DNA of 64,000 nucleotides from Helicobacter_F equorum (GTDB lineage: Bacteria > Campylobacterota > Campylobacteria > Campylobacterales > Helicobacteraceae), in contig NZ_JBHRZM010000004.1 in NCBI RefSeq assembly GCF_042649585.1, positions 136,634 to 200,633 of the forward strand. The letters run 5' to 3'. The notes beneath the pieces were generated by a model. It did not search any database. It had not been told where the DNA came from and saw nothing but the letters and a program-made list of their open reading frames with translations. The position numbers were made by a program, and so were the translations under genes. Shown here piece after piece: positions 28,563 through 37,668 of this stretch (positions are counted from its first letter, which is position 1; each line of letters opens with the position of its first letter).

Positions 28563-29573
28563 ATGGAATTGTCGGTGATATGGCAGAGATTTAGGGCAAA
28601 CACACGTGCATATATGAGTTTGTGGATCTTTGGTATGTTGGTATTTATGAGTGTGATAGCACCATGTATTGCAAATCAAAAACCACTTTTTATTTATCAC
28701 GAAGGTAGAGCGTATTTTCCTATTTTTGTTGATTATCCAGAGACTACATTTGGTGGAGATTTTGAGAGTTTTACGGATTATTTAGATCCTTATGTAAGCG
28801 ATGTATTACTAAAAGATAGCTTTGTGTTGCGCACACTTGTCCCTTATAGTCCAGAAACGATCCTTTTTGACTTACACGATCCTTCACCAACATCTCCAGA
28901 TTCTGTGCATTGGTTAGGTACCGATGACAAAGGTAGGGACGTGTTTGCAAGAATGCTTTATGGCTTACGCACTTCCTTGGCTTTTGGATTTATTTTGACT
29001 ATATGCGTGTTGGTAATAGGCGTGAGTATAGGTGCTTTGCAAGGATATTATGGTGGCAGTATAGATCTTTTTGGGCAAAGGCTTATTGAAATATGGAATT
29101 CCATTCCTATATTATTTGTGATTATTATAGTGGCAAATACGATTGCACCGAGTTTTTGGTGGATTCTAGGAATTGTGTTAGCGTTTTCGTGGATTGGTCT
29201 TGCAAGTGTTGTCAGGGCGGAATTTCTCAAGATTCGCAATCTTGAATTTGTCAAAGCCGCTAGGGTTTTGGGATTTAGTGATTGGCGTATTATCACGCGC
29301 CATATTTTGCCAAATGCAATGGTTGCGACTATTACCTATTTGCCTTTTATTATGGCAACTGGGATTATTACGCTTGGGAGTTTAGATTTTTTGGGTTTTG
29401 GGACACAAGATGCAAGTTTGGGTGAGCTTCTCGCACAAGGTAAAAATAATCTCACTTCGCCTCATCTTGGTATTAGTGCGTTTTTGATAGTTTCTATTTT
29501 GCTTTCTGTGTTGGTATTTGTAGGAGAGGGATTGCGTGATGCACTTGATCCTCGAGTGCATCACGATTTATAA
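28563..29573 (+). CDS. yejE: Peptide ABC transporter permease, YejE-like
   Basis: 336 aa. YejE features are the long periplasmic segment after helix 1 (YHEGRAYFPIFVDYPETTFG), HWLGTDDKGRDVFARM and the EAA loop AARVLGFSDWRIITRHILPN. It partners YejB in the inner-membrane channel and starts three bases after it. The ORF ends with a normal DppC-like tail (GEGLRDALDPR). Confidence 0.85.
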   Translation: MELSVIWQRFRANTRAYMSLWIFGMLVFMSVIAPCIANQKPLFIYHEGRAYFPIFVDYPETTFGGDFESFTDYLDPYVSDVLLKDSFVLRTLVPYSPETILFDLHDPSPTSPDSVHWLGTDDKGRDVFARMLYGLRTSLAFGFILTICVLVIGVSIGALQGYYGGSIDLFGQRLIEIWNSIPILFVIIIVANTIAPSFWWILGIVLAFSWIGLASVVRAEFLKIRNLEFVKAARVLGFSDWRIITRHILPNAMVATITYLPFIMATGIITLGSLDFLGFGTQDASLGELLAQGKNNLTSPHLGISAFLIVSILLSVLVFVGEGLRDALDPRVHHDL

Positions 29574-29646
29574 TCTAAATAGATTCTATTATGTTGATTG
29601 GGGATTTTACAAAGAGTCATTTTGTGCTAAGTCCCTTAAATTTAGT

Positions 29647-29652
29647 TATAAT
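29647..29652 (+). promoter_or_regulatory. -10 box of the type IIB/IIG R-M gene
   Basis: TATAAT in the context AGTTATAATGT, 23 bases before the ATG, with AAGGG between. It supports independent transcription of the R-M gene. Confidence 0.5.
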
Positions 29653-29674
29653 GTAAAAAAATTAAGGGCAAAAA

Positions 29675-32600
29675 ATGAGCAAACAGATTCAATCAGTAGA
29701 ACCACAAATCGCAGACTTAGCAAATGGCTGGCTAAGATCATACAAACTTACTTATAAACTAGAACAAGAAGAAATCGGCAATAGCGAAATTGATAACGCA
29801 TTAAATGAATATTTCTCAAAAAATGGTGGCGTAGGTGGCAATCGCCCGGATGCTAAACTTCTGCTAAGCGACAAATGGGGGGATGTATATCCTATCCTCA
29901 TAGAATACAAAGGCTACAAAGATAAACTCATAAAGCTTGATGATAAAAATCAAGTAGCAAATAAAACTAGTAAAAATGAGCCTGATTTTAAAAATATAAA
30001 TTCTTATGCGCTAAATGGCGCAGTTCATTACGCAAATGCGATTTTACATTACACAAGTTTTAGTGATATTATCGCAGTTGGAATGAGTGGCTATAAAGAT
30101 GATTTTGGCGTTTTACAGCACGAAATCGCTGTTTATCTTGTCTCAAAAAGCAATTTTGGCGTGGGACAAGAAGTAGGCAAATTTAGTGATTTTTCATTTT
30201 TAAAGCCTGAGAATTTTGATAATTTCATAGACAAAGTAAAAGCATTAAATCTAAGCGATGAGCAAAAAGCACAAATCAAAGAAAAATTAGAAGAAGAAAT
30301 AAGCACTAGCCTAACAAAGCTAAATAATGATATTTACAAAAACGAAAGCGGACTTGGCGAAAATGATAGAGTGTATCTAGTAACTGCTTCTATCATCGCC
30401 ACACTTGGAATTCCTGGTGTAGTAAAGCCACTAGAAAAAAACGACCTAAAAAGCCTAAATGAAGATGGCAATAGAGATGGCGATATTATAATGCAAAAAG
30501 TAAAGGCATTTTTAAATAAAAAAGATATCCCAGATGATAAAAAAGCTCTCATCACTCGCACACTAGAAAACACCATTTTAAGCGAAAATGTAAATAAAGT
30601 AATAAATGGTGAAACTCAATTAAAAAGAGTATTTGGCAAAATTGTAGATGATTTAGGGATTTATTATAAAACTGATTTAAGCACAGATTTTACCGGCAAA
30701 CTCTTTAATGAAATGTATTCTTGGCTAGGATTTAGTCAAGACAAGCTAAATGATGTCGTGCTTACACCTTCTTATATAGCTACGCTTTTGGCTCGTTTAG
30801 CGAGGGTGGATAAAGATTCTTATGTTTGGGATTTTGCTACTGGTTCGGCTGGACTTTTAGTCGCTGCTATGAATGAAATGATAAATAATGCCAAAAACGA
30901 GATAAACTCCCCAGATGAGCTAAAAGTAAAAATAGCTCACATAAAAGCAAAGCAACTTCTAGGTTTAGAGATTTTGCCTAGTATTTATATGTTAGCAATT
31001 CTCAATATGATTTTAATGGGCGATGGTAGCTCAAATATCTTAAATAAAGACTCGCTAAATGATTTTAGTGGAAATTATGGCTTTGGTGAAAATGATGGAG
31101 CACAATTCCCGGCAACTGCCTTTATACTAAATCCGCCGTATTCAGCCCCTGGTAATGGTATGATTTTTGTGCAAAAAGCTCTAGAAATGATGAAAAAAGG
31201 TTACGCTGCTATAATCATACAAGGCTCAGCAGGCACAGGCAAAGCAAGTGAATATAATAAAAAAATCTTAGAGCAAAACACGCTAATAGCAAGTATAAAA
31301 ATGCCTATTGATTTATTTATCGGTAAATCAAGTGTGCAAACCTATATTTATGTATTTCGTGTAGGTGAAAAGCATAATAAAGATGAGATTGTAAAGTTTA
31401 TTGACTTCTCAAACGATGGCTACACTAGGGCAAATCGCAAAAAGGCAAAAGCAGGACTAAATTTGCGTGATACAGACAACGCAAAAGCTAGATATGATGA
31501 GCTAGTAAATTTAGTTCGTTTTGGCCGCTCTAAACTAAATATTTTTAGCCAAAAAGAATACCACGAAGAGAGCATAGACCCAAATAATGGAAGTGATTGG
31601 AATAAATCCACACCTATTGATACAACACCTACTTTAAACGACTTTAAAAAATGTGTAAGCGACTATCTAGCGTGGGAAGTTTCAAATATAATTAAAAATG
31701 AAAAAACACAAGATATACACCAAAAGGATTTACTTTGTAGCAAAAAGCTAGAAAGCACAAAGTGGGGTGAGTTTTACCTTAACGATTTATTCTATATTGA
31801 GCGTGGCACAAGATTTGTAAAATCAAAGCGTAAAAGTGGTAAAATCCCACTTGTTACAGCTGGCGAGCAAAATCAAGGAGTGGCTGAATTTATAGCTTAT
31901 GATGATGAGTTAAAAATTTATGAAAATCATTTAACAATAGATATGTTTTGTAATTGTTTTTATAGGAATTACAAATTTCTTTGTGATGATAATATTTTAG
32001 TTCTTTTTTCTAAAAATACTTTTAGCAATAAAGCATTGCTATTTATTTCAAGTATTATAAATAAAAATAAAATAAAATTTAATTTTGCAAAGCAATTTAG
32101 ACAAAAAGATTTTAATGAGCTTAAAATTTACTTACCCATAACCACTAACGGCGAAATAGATTTTGATTTTATGGAAAATTTTGTGCGTGAGCTAGAAGAA
32201 AATCGTGTGCGTGAGCTAGAAGCATATTTAAAAGCCACAGGTTTAGAGAATAGCACTTTAAACGACAAAGAAGCACAAGCTATACAATTACTACAAGATT
32301 CAATTAACGGGGGGAATAACCCTCAATGCAGCCTAAAATGGCAAGAGTTTAGAATAAATGAATTATTTGAAAGTTTAAATGGAAATTTTGATATTAAAAA
32401 AGAGCATATAAATAATAAAGGCGACTATGTAATTACCGCCGGTTTAAGCAACAATGGAATTTTAGGAAAAACTGATGTTGAAGCAAAAATTTTTGAGCCA
32501 AAAACAATTACTATTGATATGTTTGGCTGTGCTTTTTATAGGCAATTTCAATATAAAATGGTAACTCACGCACGGGTTTTTTCTTTAAAGCCTTTATTTG

Positions 32601-32854
32601 AAATTACAGACAAACAAGGAATATTTTTATCTTGTTTATTAACTTTTTTGCGTTATTTATTTGGCTATGAAAATATGTGTTCTTGGGAAAAAATTAAAAA
32701 TTTAAAGATTCAACTGCCCATAACCGCTAACGGCGAAATAGATTTTGATTTTATGGAAAGCTTTATAAAAGCTATGCAAAAAGAATGTATAAAAGGCGTA
32801 GATAGCTATTTACAAACTAACATAAACGCCACTAAAAAAGTAATAGCAAACTAG
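29675..32854 (+). CDS. Single-chain restriction-modification protein, R-M-S with two TRDs (type IIB/IIG)
   Basis: 1059 aa fusing three functions. The N-terminal nuclease has RPDA (residues 57-60) and IEYK (76-79), a PD...ExK site. The gamma-class N6-adenine methylase has DFATGSAGL at 386-394 and NPPY at 486-489. The C-terminus holds two HsdS-like recognition domains, beginning KWGEFYLNDLF and KWQEFRINELF and each ending EIDFDFME. This layout is that of CjeI/HaeIV/AloI-type enzymes, which methylate and cut on both sides of a bipartite site. No separate S or R gene is present. A G6 run at 32309-32314 lies between the two recognition domains. The Asn/Lys-rich codon use differs from topA and dnaK, suggesting acquisition. 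Confidence 0.88.
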   Translation: MSKQIQSVEPQIADLANGWLRSYKLTYKLEQEEIGNSEIDNALNEYFSKNGGVGGNRPDAKLLLSDKWGDVYPILIEYKGYKDKLIKLDDKNQVANKTSKNEPDFKNINSYALNGAVHYANAILHYTSFSDIIAVGMSGYKDDFGVLQHEIAVYLVSKSNFGVGQEVGKFSDFSFLKPENFDNFIDKVKALNLSDEQKAQIKEKLEEEISTSLTKLNNDIYKNESGLGENDRVYLVTASIIATLGIPGVVKPLEKNDLKSLNEDGNRDGDIIMQKVKAFLNKKDIPDDKKALITRTLENTILSENVNKVINGETQLKRVFGKIVDDLGIYYKTDLSTDFTGKLFNEMYSWLGFSQDKLNDVVLTPSYIATLLARLARVDKDSYVWDFATGSAGLLVAAMNEMINNAKNEINSPDELKVKIAHIKAKQLLGLEILPSIYMLAILNMILMGDGSSNILNKDSLNDFSGNYGFGENDGAQFPATAFILNPPYSAPGNGMIFVQKALEMMKKGYAAIIIQGSAGTGKASEYNKKILEQNTLIASIKMPIDLFIGKSSVQTYIYVFRVGEKHNKDEIVKFIDFSNDGYTRANRKKAKAGLNLRDTDNAKARYDELVNLVRFGRSKLNIFSQKEYHEESIDPNNGSDWNKSTPIDTTPTLNDFKKCVSDYLAWEVSNIIKNEKTQDIHQKDLLCSKKLESTKWGEFYLNDLFYIERGTRFVKSKRKSGKIPLVTAGEQNQGVAEFIAYDDELKIYENHLTIDMFCNCFYRNYKFLCDDNILVLFSKNTFSNKALLFISSIINKNKIKFNFAKQFRQKDFNELKIYLPITTNGEIDFDFMENFVRELEENRVRELEAYLKATGLENSTLNDKEAQAIQLLQDSINGGNNPQCSLKWQEFRINELFESLNGNFDIKKEHINNKGDYVITAGLSNNGILGKTDVEAKIFEPKTITIDMFGCAFYRQFQYKMVTHARVFSLKPLFEITDKQGIFLSCLLTFLRYLFGYENMCSWEKIKNLKIQLPITANGEIDFDFMESFIKAMQKECIKGVDSYLQTNINATKKVIAN

Positions 32855-32879
32855 ATTCAATTGAATCTTTTTTGCTATT
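32842..32879 (+). terminator. Nested palindrome / likely bidirectional terminator
   Basis: The perfect 16-bp palindrome AGATTCAATTGAATCT is followed by TTTT and flanked by AATAGCAAA / TTTGCTATT, which also pair. It overlaps the end of the R-M gene and faces dnaK, which ends on the other strand about 110 bp further on. It could stop transcription from both sides. Confidence 0.6.
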
Positions 32880-32992
32880 TTGCGCTTTTTGTATCATTTA
32901 TGAGGGTCTAAACTCGTGGTCAATTCATATGATAACTTTATCCAACTATGTGCATCGTATGAAAGTTAGATTTTATAATCGTGCAAGGAGGA

Positions 32993-34870
32993 TTACTCCA
33001 CTTCTGCATCGATTACATCATCATCTTTGCCTTTTTTGGCGCTTTGTGTGTTGCTGGCGTTTTGCGCGTTTGCTTGCATTGCTTGGGCGAGTGCCTGGCT
33101 TTTTTCACCCAAGGTTTTCATTTTTGCTTCTAGCTCTTCTTTTGAAACATTTTCATTTTTTAGGCTGGATTCTAAGTCATTAAGCGCAGTTTCAATCTCA
33201 CTCACAATATTAGAATCTAACTTGTCTTTATTCTCATCCAAAGTTTTTCTTGTCTGATATGCTAAGCTATCGGCTTGATTTCTAAGCTCAATAAGCTCTT
33301 TTTTCTTCGCATCTTCTTCTTTGTGAAGCTCTGCGTCTTTGACCATTTTTTCAATTTCAGAATCTGAAAGCCCACTTGAGCCACTGATTTGGATTTCTTG
33401 ACTTTTGCCTGTGGTTTTGTCTTTGGCACTCACAGTTAAGATTCCATTTGCATCAATATCAAATGTTACTTCAATTTGAGGCACACCGCGAGGGGCAGCC
33501 GGGATACCTGTAAGGTCAAATCGTCCAAGTGATTTATTATCGCGTGCTAGCTCTCTTTCGCCTTGTAATACATTGATAGATACAGCGGGTTGATTATCCT
33601 CATAGGTAGAGAAAACCTGCGTTTTTTTGGTAGGGATCGTTACACCGCGCTCAACAATTTTTGTGCAAATCCCACCAGCAGTTTCAATACCTAGACTTAG
33701 AGGCGTTACATCAAGTAAAAGCACATCTTTGACATCACCTTTTAGCACACCCCCTTGTATCGCCGCACCCACAGCCACGACTTCATCTGGATTTACAGAT
33801 TTGTTGAGATCTTTGCCGATAAACTCTTTGACGCGTTCTTGCACTTTTGGGATTCTCGTGCTTCCACCTACCATTACAACCTCGCTAATGTCACCTTTTC
33901 CAAGTCCAGCGTCTTTTATCACGAAATCTATTTTTTTGATAGTTTCTTCGATAAGGTCATCAATGAGACTTTCAAACTTTGCACGAGTGAGTTTTTTTAC
34001 CAAGTGTTTTGGACCACTTGCATCAGCAGTGATAAATGGTAAGTTGATTTCAGTCTCTTGTGCTGATGAAAGTTCTTTTTTTGCAGTTTCTGCCGCATCT
34101 TTTAGGCGTTGTAACGCCATTACATCATTTTTTATGTCAATACCACTTTCGTCTTTAAACTCTTTTGCCGCCCAATCAATAATTCTATTATCAAAGTCGT
34201 CGCCCCCCAAGAATGCATCACCACCTGTAGCAAGGACTTCAACAACATTATCCCCTGTTTCTAGCACGGTAACATCAAACGTCCCTCCGCCCAAGTCATA
34301 TACCATAATTTTTTCAGATTCTTTTTTATCTAGCCCGTAAGCAAGTGCAGCAGAAGTTGGTTCATTGATAATTCTAAGCACATTAAGCCCTGCAATTGTT
34401 CCTGCTTCTTTGGTAGCCTTGCGTTGGGAATCATTAAAGTATGCCGGCACGGTGATGACTGCTTCTGTAACGCTCTCGCCTAAATAGCTTTCTGCATCTT
34501 CTTTGATTTTCATCAAAATTTTTGCAGAAATTTCTTGTGGTGTATAGATTTTGTCAGCTATTTCCACAGCACACGCACCATTTCTATCAATGATTTTGTA
34601 TGGAAGGCGTTTTTCTGCCTCTTTGGCTTTGTCTTCATTAAACATAAGTCCCATAATTCTTTTAATAGAATAAATAGTTTTTTGTGGGTTAGTGACAGCT
34701 TGTCTTTTTGCGGGCTCACCCACTAGCACCTCACCTTTGTCGGTAAAAGCCACGATTGAAGGTGTTGTATTTTTGCCTTCTTTGTTTGCGATAACTTTTG
34801 CTTCATTGCCTTCATATACTGCCATCGCAGAGTTTGTAGTTCCTAAGTCAATACCTATTACTTTTGCCAT
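32993..34870 (-). CDS. dnaK: Chaperone Hsp70
   Basis: 625 aa. The ATPase domain begins GIDLGTTNSAMAVYEG with YDLGGGTFDVTVLE and VGGSTRIPKVQ. The substrate-binding domain contains DVTPLSLGIET and the C-terminus ends in an acidic DDVIDAEVE tail. It folds and protects proteins together with DnaJ and GrpE. It is last in hrcA-grpE-dnaK, 28 bases after grpE; dnaJ is not nearby, as in H. pylori. Transcription is expected to be under the CIRCE-like element at 36343. Confidence 0.98.
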   Translation of the reverse strand: MAKVIGIDLGTTNSAMAVYEGNEAKVIANKEGKNTTPSIVAFTDKGEVLVGEPAKRQAVTNPQKTIYSIKRIMGLMFNEDKAKEAEKRLPYKIIDRNGACAVEIADKIYTPQEISAKILMKIKEDAESYLGESVTEAVITVPAYFNDSQRKATKEAGTIAGLNVLRIINEPTSAALAYGLDKKESEKIMVYDLGGGTFDVTVLETGDNVVEVLATGGDAFLGGDDFDNRIIDWAAKEFKDESGIDIKNDVMALQRLKDAAETAKKELSSAQETEINLPFITADASGPKHLVKKLTRAKFESLIDDLIEETIKKIDFVIKDAGLGKGDISEVVMVGGSTRIPKVQERVKEFIGKDLNKSVNPDEVVAVGAAIQGGVLKGDVKDVLLLDVTPLSLGIETAGGICTKIVERGVTIPTKKTQVFSTYEDNQPAVSINVLQGERELARDNKSLGRFDLTGIPAAPRGVPQIEVTFDIDANGILTVSAKDKTTGKSQEIQISGSSGLSDSEIEKMVKDAELHKEEDAKKKELIELRNQADSLAYQTRKTLDENKDKLDSNIVSEIETALNDLESSLKNENVSKEELEAKMKTLGEKSQALAQAMQANAQNASNTQSAKKGKDDDVIDAEVE

Positions 34871-34898
34871 GTTGTATCCTTTCGTTTTTAAGATGAAT

Positions 34899-35441
34899 TC
34901 AGTCGTTTTTTACAATGCTAACCATCGCAGGACGCAAAAGCCGCTGCTTGTAGGTGTAGCCATTTTGTAAAACCTGTGCGATTGTACCATTTTGTTTTGT
35001 CTCGTCTTTGACTTGCATAAGGCACTCGTGTAAATTCGGGTCGAATTCACCATCGGTTGCGATGGCCTCAACCCCATGCTTTGCCAAAGCCTTATAAAAA
35101 GTCTCAAGTGTGAGCTCTAAGCCCTCTGCGATTGCATTTTGTGTAGAATCTGCTTGTGCATTTTTGGCAGATTCTAAAGCTTTTTGTAAAGTATCAAGCA
35201 CGGGAAGCAAATCTAGCCCAAAGCGCTCATTTGCATACTCTAAACTTTGGTATTTTTCACGCTCTAAGCGTTTTTTGGTATTTTCAAAATCCGCATAAGC
35301 ACGTGCATATTGATCTTTAAGCTCATCATATTTGGCTTGCAGATCTTGAGATTGTTGTGTGTCTTCTTCTTGCACGAGATCTTGTTCTTGCGTTTGTTCA
35401 AGATCTTTTGGTATCTCATTTTCTGGTGTTTGTTCTTGCAT
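34899..35441 (-). CDS. grpE: Nucleotide exchange factor GrpE
   Basis: 180 aa. An acidic, Gln-rich N-terminus is followed by the long coiled coil (YARAYADFENTKKRLEREK) and the C-terminal beta domain (HGVEAIATDGEFDPNLHE, KQRLLRPAMVSI). It releases ADP from DnaK. It lies between hrcA and dnaK with short gaps; AGGAGG precedes the ATG. Confidence 0.96.
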   Translation of the reverse strand: MQEQTPENEIPKDLEQTQEQDLVQEEDTQQSQDLQAKYDELKDQYARAYADFENTKKRLEREKYQSLEYANERFGLDLLPVLDTLQKALESAKNAQADSTQNAIAEGLELTLETFYKALAKHGVEAIATDGEFDPNLHECLMQVKDETKQNGTIAQVLQNGYTYKQRLLRPAMVSIVKND

Positions 35442-35460
35442 ACAACCTCCTTTGTTAGAT

Positions 35461-36252
35461 TTAACTTGCGAGTTGGTTATAAAAACTCACATAATCCCTA
35501 TCGATCTTGCCACATACAAGGACTTGCCCACTTTGCCCTTGAGCTGTGTGAAATTCTTGCACAATGCCAAGATAATTTTTAGGTAAAAAGTCCTCAAAAT
35601 AGATTCCATTTTGAAGCTTGTGAAAACAATATCCATTTATAATGTCTAAAAATACCTCCTCGTTTGAAGTTGAAGCTAACATTTCATATATAGCACTAAC
35701 ACAAAAGCGTTTTACTTCGCTTTCTTGTGCGTTATGTAGTGCATCTAGTAATTCTTTTGCACGCACTTGGTAGGCGATTTTTACAATATCTGCAACATCA
35801 AGATTTTTTAGCTCGTGCAAAAACCGCTCAAGTGAGGCATTGTATGAAAGGATTGCATACCCTCTTTCAAGTTTAAGTGCTAAAAAATCATTATGGATAT
35901 TAATGATGTCTTGTAGCACATTTTTTGCATATATATGCACAATACAACAAATATTATGCGCATAACTACTTTGCTTGATAATTTGGATATTTTCTACCAT
36001 GCATGGGGTTTTTGGGTCAATGTATTTCACCCAATGGTTTTTAAGCGCAGCATATGTAGGAATACGCCCACTACTACTATGTGTTTGCGTAAGCCAACCC
36101 TCTTGCACAAGCGCTTTAAAATGATTGCGAATAGTTGCTGATGAAAACTTCACACTGCAAGAGGCTTTGAGAGATTCTGAACCGATAGGCTCTTTGGACT
36201 TGAGATATTGTGTGATGACTTGCTCAAGCAATATATCTTTTTTGGAACCCAT
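35461..36252 (-). CDS. hrcA: Heat-inducible transcription repressor HrcA
   Basis: 263 aa from the ATG at 36252, preferred over a start 30 bases upstream because AAGGAGAGG sits just before it. The winged-helix domain has SATIRNHFKALVQEGW and SSSGRIPT. The C-terminal part is the weakly conserved HrcA sensor region. HrcA binds CIRCE and represses the heat-shock operon; in H. pylori it acts together with HspR. It is first gene of the operon, about 90 bases downstream of an operator-like inverted repeat, so autoregulation is likely. Confidence 0.93.
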   Translation of the reverse strand: MGSKKDILLEQVITQYLKSKEPIGSESLKASCSVKFSSATIRNHFKALVQEGWLTQTHSSSGRIPTYAALKNHWVKYIDPKTPCMVENIQIIKQSSYAHNICCIVHIYAKNVLQDIINIHNDFLALKLERGYAILSYNASLERFLHELKNLDVADIVKIAYQVRAKELLDALHNAQESEVKRFCVSAIYEMLASTSNEEVFLDIINGYCFHKLQNGIYFEDFLPKNYLGIVQEFHTAQGQSGQVLVCGKIDRDYVSFYNQLAS

Positions 36253-36327
36253 CGCCTCTCCTTTCTGTAAGCCTAGTATCAAACTTGATTACTAAACTTT
36301 TTAAGTTTTGTGAAATTTTCTGGCGGT

Positions 36328-36333
36328 ATTATA
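36328..36333 (-). promoter_or_regulatory. -10 box of the hrcA-grpE-dnaK operon
   Basis: TATAAT on the minus strand (context CAGTATAATACCG), about 75 bases before the hrcA ATG and just downstream of the CIRCE-like repeat. The operator therefore covers the -35 region. Confidence 0.6.
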
Positions 36334-36342
36334 CTGAAATTT

Positions 36343-36369
36343 TTAGCAATTTAGTAAATGAATTGCTAA
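36343..36369. promoter_or_regulatory. CIRCE-like operator (HrcA binding site)
   Basis: TTAGCAATT, nine bases, AATTGCTAA: a perfect 9-9-9 inverted repeat with the geometry of CIRCE (consensus TTAGCACTC-N9-GAGTGCTAA), differing only in the inner three bases of each arm. A second inverted repeat, TTTAGTAAA at 36350-36358 and TTTACTAAA at 36372-36380, is interleaved with it. Confidence 0.8.
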
Positions 36370-36517
36370 ATTTTACTAAAGTTTAGCCTATTTATATAAA
36401 GATAATTAAATATATTTATTTATAAAATATGTGTCTTATTATATAAGATTATAGAATCTTAGCATTATACAATGCCTAATATCCTAAAATGTAGCCATAA
36501 ACACAAATATCTCGTGC

Positions 36518-36523
36518 TATAAT
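36518..36523 (+). promoter_or_regulatory. -10 box of the aldolase-like gene
   Basis: TATAAT in GTGCTATAATGC, only nine bases before the ATG at 36532. Transcription would begin almost at the start codon. Confidence 0.5.
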
Positions 36524-36531
36524 GCACACCT

Positions 36532-37161
36532 ATGAATATACACACAAGAGATATTAATCAAGAAGTTACGCGCCAGATTCTAGGCGTATCCGCAACAATG
36601 TTTAGTAAGGGCTTTTTTGGGATTTTTTATGGATCGCTATCAGCGCGAATCTCCAAAGATCGCTTTCTTATCAATAAAAGCCAAGCAATTTTTGACAAAC
36701 TTACGCCAGAAAATTTGATTTTGCTTGATAATACGCACGATTATCGTTGGAATGAAGCTAGTAAAGACTCGCACATTCATGCAAATATTTATACAAATTT
36801 TAGTGAGGCAAAATTTGTCAGCTATACAATGCCTCCATACATCACAGCCTTTTCCCTCAAAAATGCCGCTTTCGCCCCAAAAGATTATTTTGGTTGTGTG
36901 TATCTTGGAGAAAGCATACCTATTGTTGATCCTAAGGATTTTGAGACTTGGTATGAGCGTGCAGATACGGATATTGTGCGATATTTTAAACAAAGTCAGC
37001 AGGATTTTATTATTGTGCGTGGATATGGTGTATATGCGTATGGTAGGGATATAGAAGAGATTACTAAAAAAATTGATATTATAGAACAAAGTGCAAAGAT
37101 TCTTGCACTAAGCCAAGGTCTTGCACTTAATCTCCAAGATCATACGTATTATGGGATTTAA
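36532..37161 (+). CDS. Class II aldolase/adducin-like protein
   Basis: 209 aa. The class II aldolase fold pattern is visible: FSKGFFGIFYGSLSARIS near residue 26, HIHANIYTNF near residue 80 in place of the usual metal-binding HxH, and VRGYGVYAYGRDIEE near the C-terminus. The substrate is unknown. The position next to hrcA matches HP0112 of H. pylori. The -10 box is so close that the message would be leaderless, and no ribosome binding site is seen before the ATG. Confidence 0.7.
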   Translation: MNIHTRDINQEVTRQILGVSATMFSKGFFGIFYGSLSARISKDRFLINKSQAIFDKLTPENLILLDNTHDYRWNEASKDSHIHANIYTNFSEAKFVSYTMPPYITAFSLKNAAFAPKDYFGCVYLGESIPIVDPKDFETWYERADTDIVRYFKQSQQDFIIVRGYGVYAYGRDIEEITKKIDIIEQSAKILALSQGLALNLQDHTYYGI

Positions 37162-37245
37162 TGTTGATAATCTAAAAGCGGTTGTGGTATAAGGTTTGCT
37201 TTTATCGTGTGTAAATGTAAAGTTTGGTAAAATAGAGGTTGTTAG

Positions 37246-37662
37246 GTGATTTGGAAATTTTTATGCGTTATGTTTTTGTGTGTGGTGTCTTTGGGAGCTT
37301 TGGAGAGCCAAAAGCCTGTGCTTAATGGATCGGTATGGGATTTGTATTTGTTAAATTATAATGGTGAGATTCTTAGTGCATCTCATTTAGCCCAAAAAGC
37401 GACATTACACTTTCAAGCCAAAAAGGATTTTGGCGGTAGTAGCGGATGTAATGCATTTTTTGGTAGCTATGAAGATTTTGAACAAACCCTGCAATTTTCC
37501 AATGTAGGCGCGACTAAAAAAATGTGTGATGAAAAAAGTATGAATATAGAATCTGCACTTCTTGTGCTTTTTGGAGATGGCAAAATATCCTATACACTAC
37601 ATAATGATGAGCTTGTGTTGGAGCGGAATTCTATCAAGGCAGTTTTTAAAAGAACACATTAA
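37246..37662 (+). CDS. META-domain (HslJ-like) secreted protein
   Basis: 138 aa. A GTG start at 37246 with AGAGG upstream opens a signal peptide (MIWKFLCVMFLCVVSLGALES). The META domain follows with LNGSVWDLYLLN, SGCNAFFGSY, VGATKKMCDE and a final FKRT strand. Such domains occur in HslJ and in outer-membrane or periplasmic proteins of unknown biochemical role. It is convergent with rplI. Confidence 0.8.
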   Translation: MIWKFLCVMFLCVVSLGALESQKPVLNGSVWDLYLLNYNGEILSASHLAQKATLHFQAKKDFGGSSGCNAFFGSYEDFEQTLQFSNVGATKKMCDEKSMNIESALLVLFGDGKISYTLHNDELVLERNSIKAVFKRTH

Positions 37663-37668
37663 GAGCAA

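Noticed and set aside
33627..34340. 237-codon frame antisense to dnaK
   Set aside because: It is a shadow of a highly conserved gene and has no independent features.
36283..36310. HspR (HAIR-like) site before hrcA
   Set aside because: CTTGATT and AAAGTTT-like words occur, but their spacing and symmetry do not fit CTTGAGT-N7-ACTCAAG.
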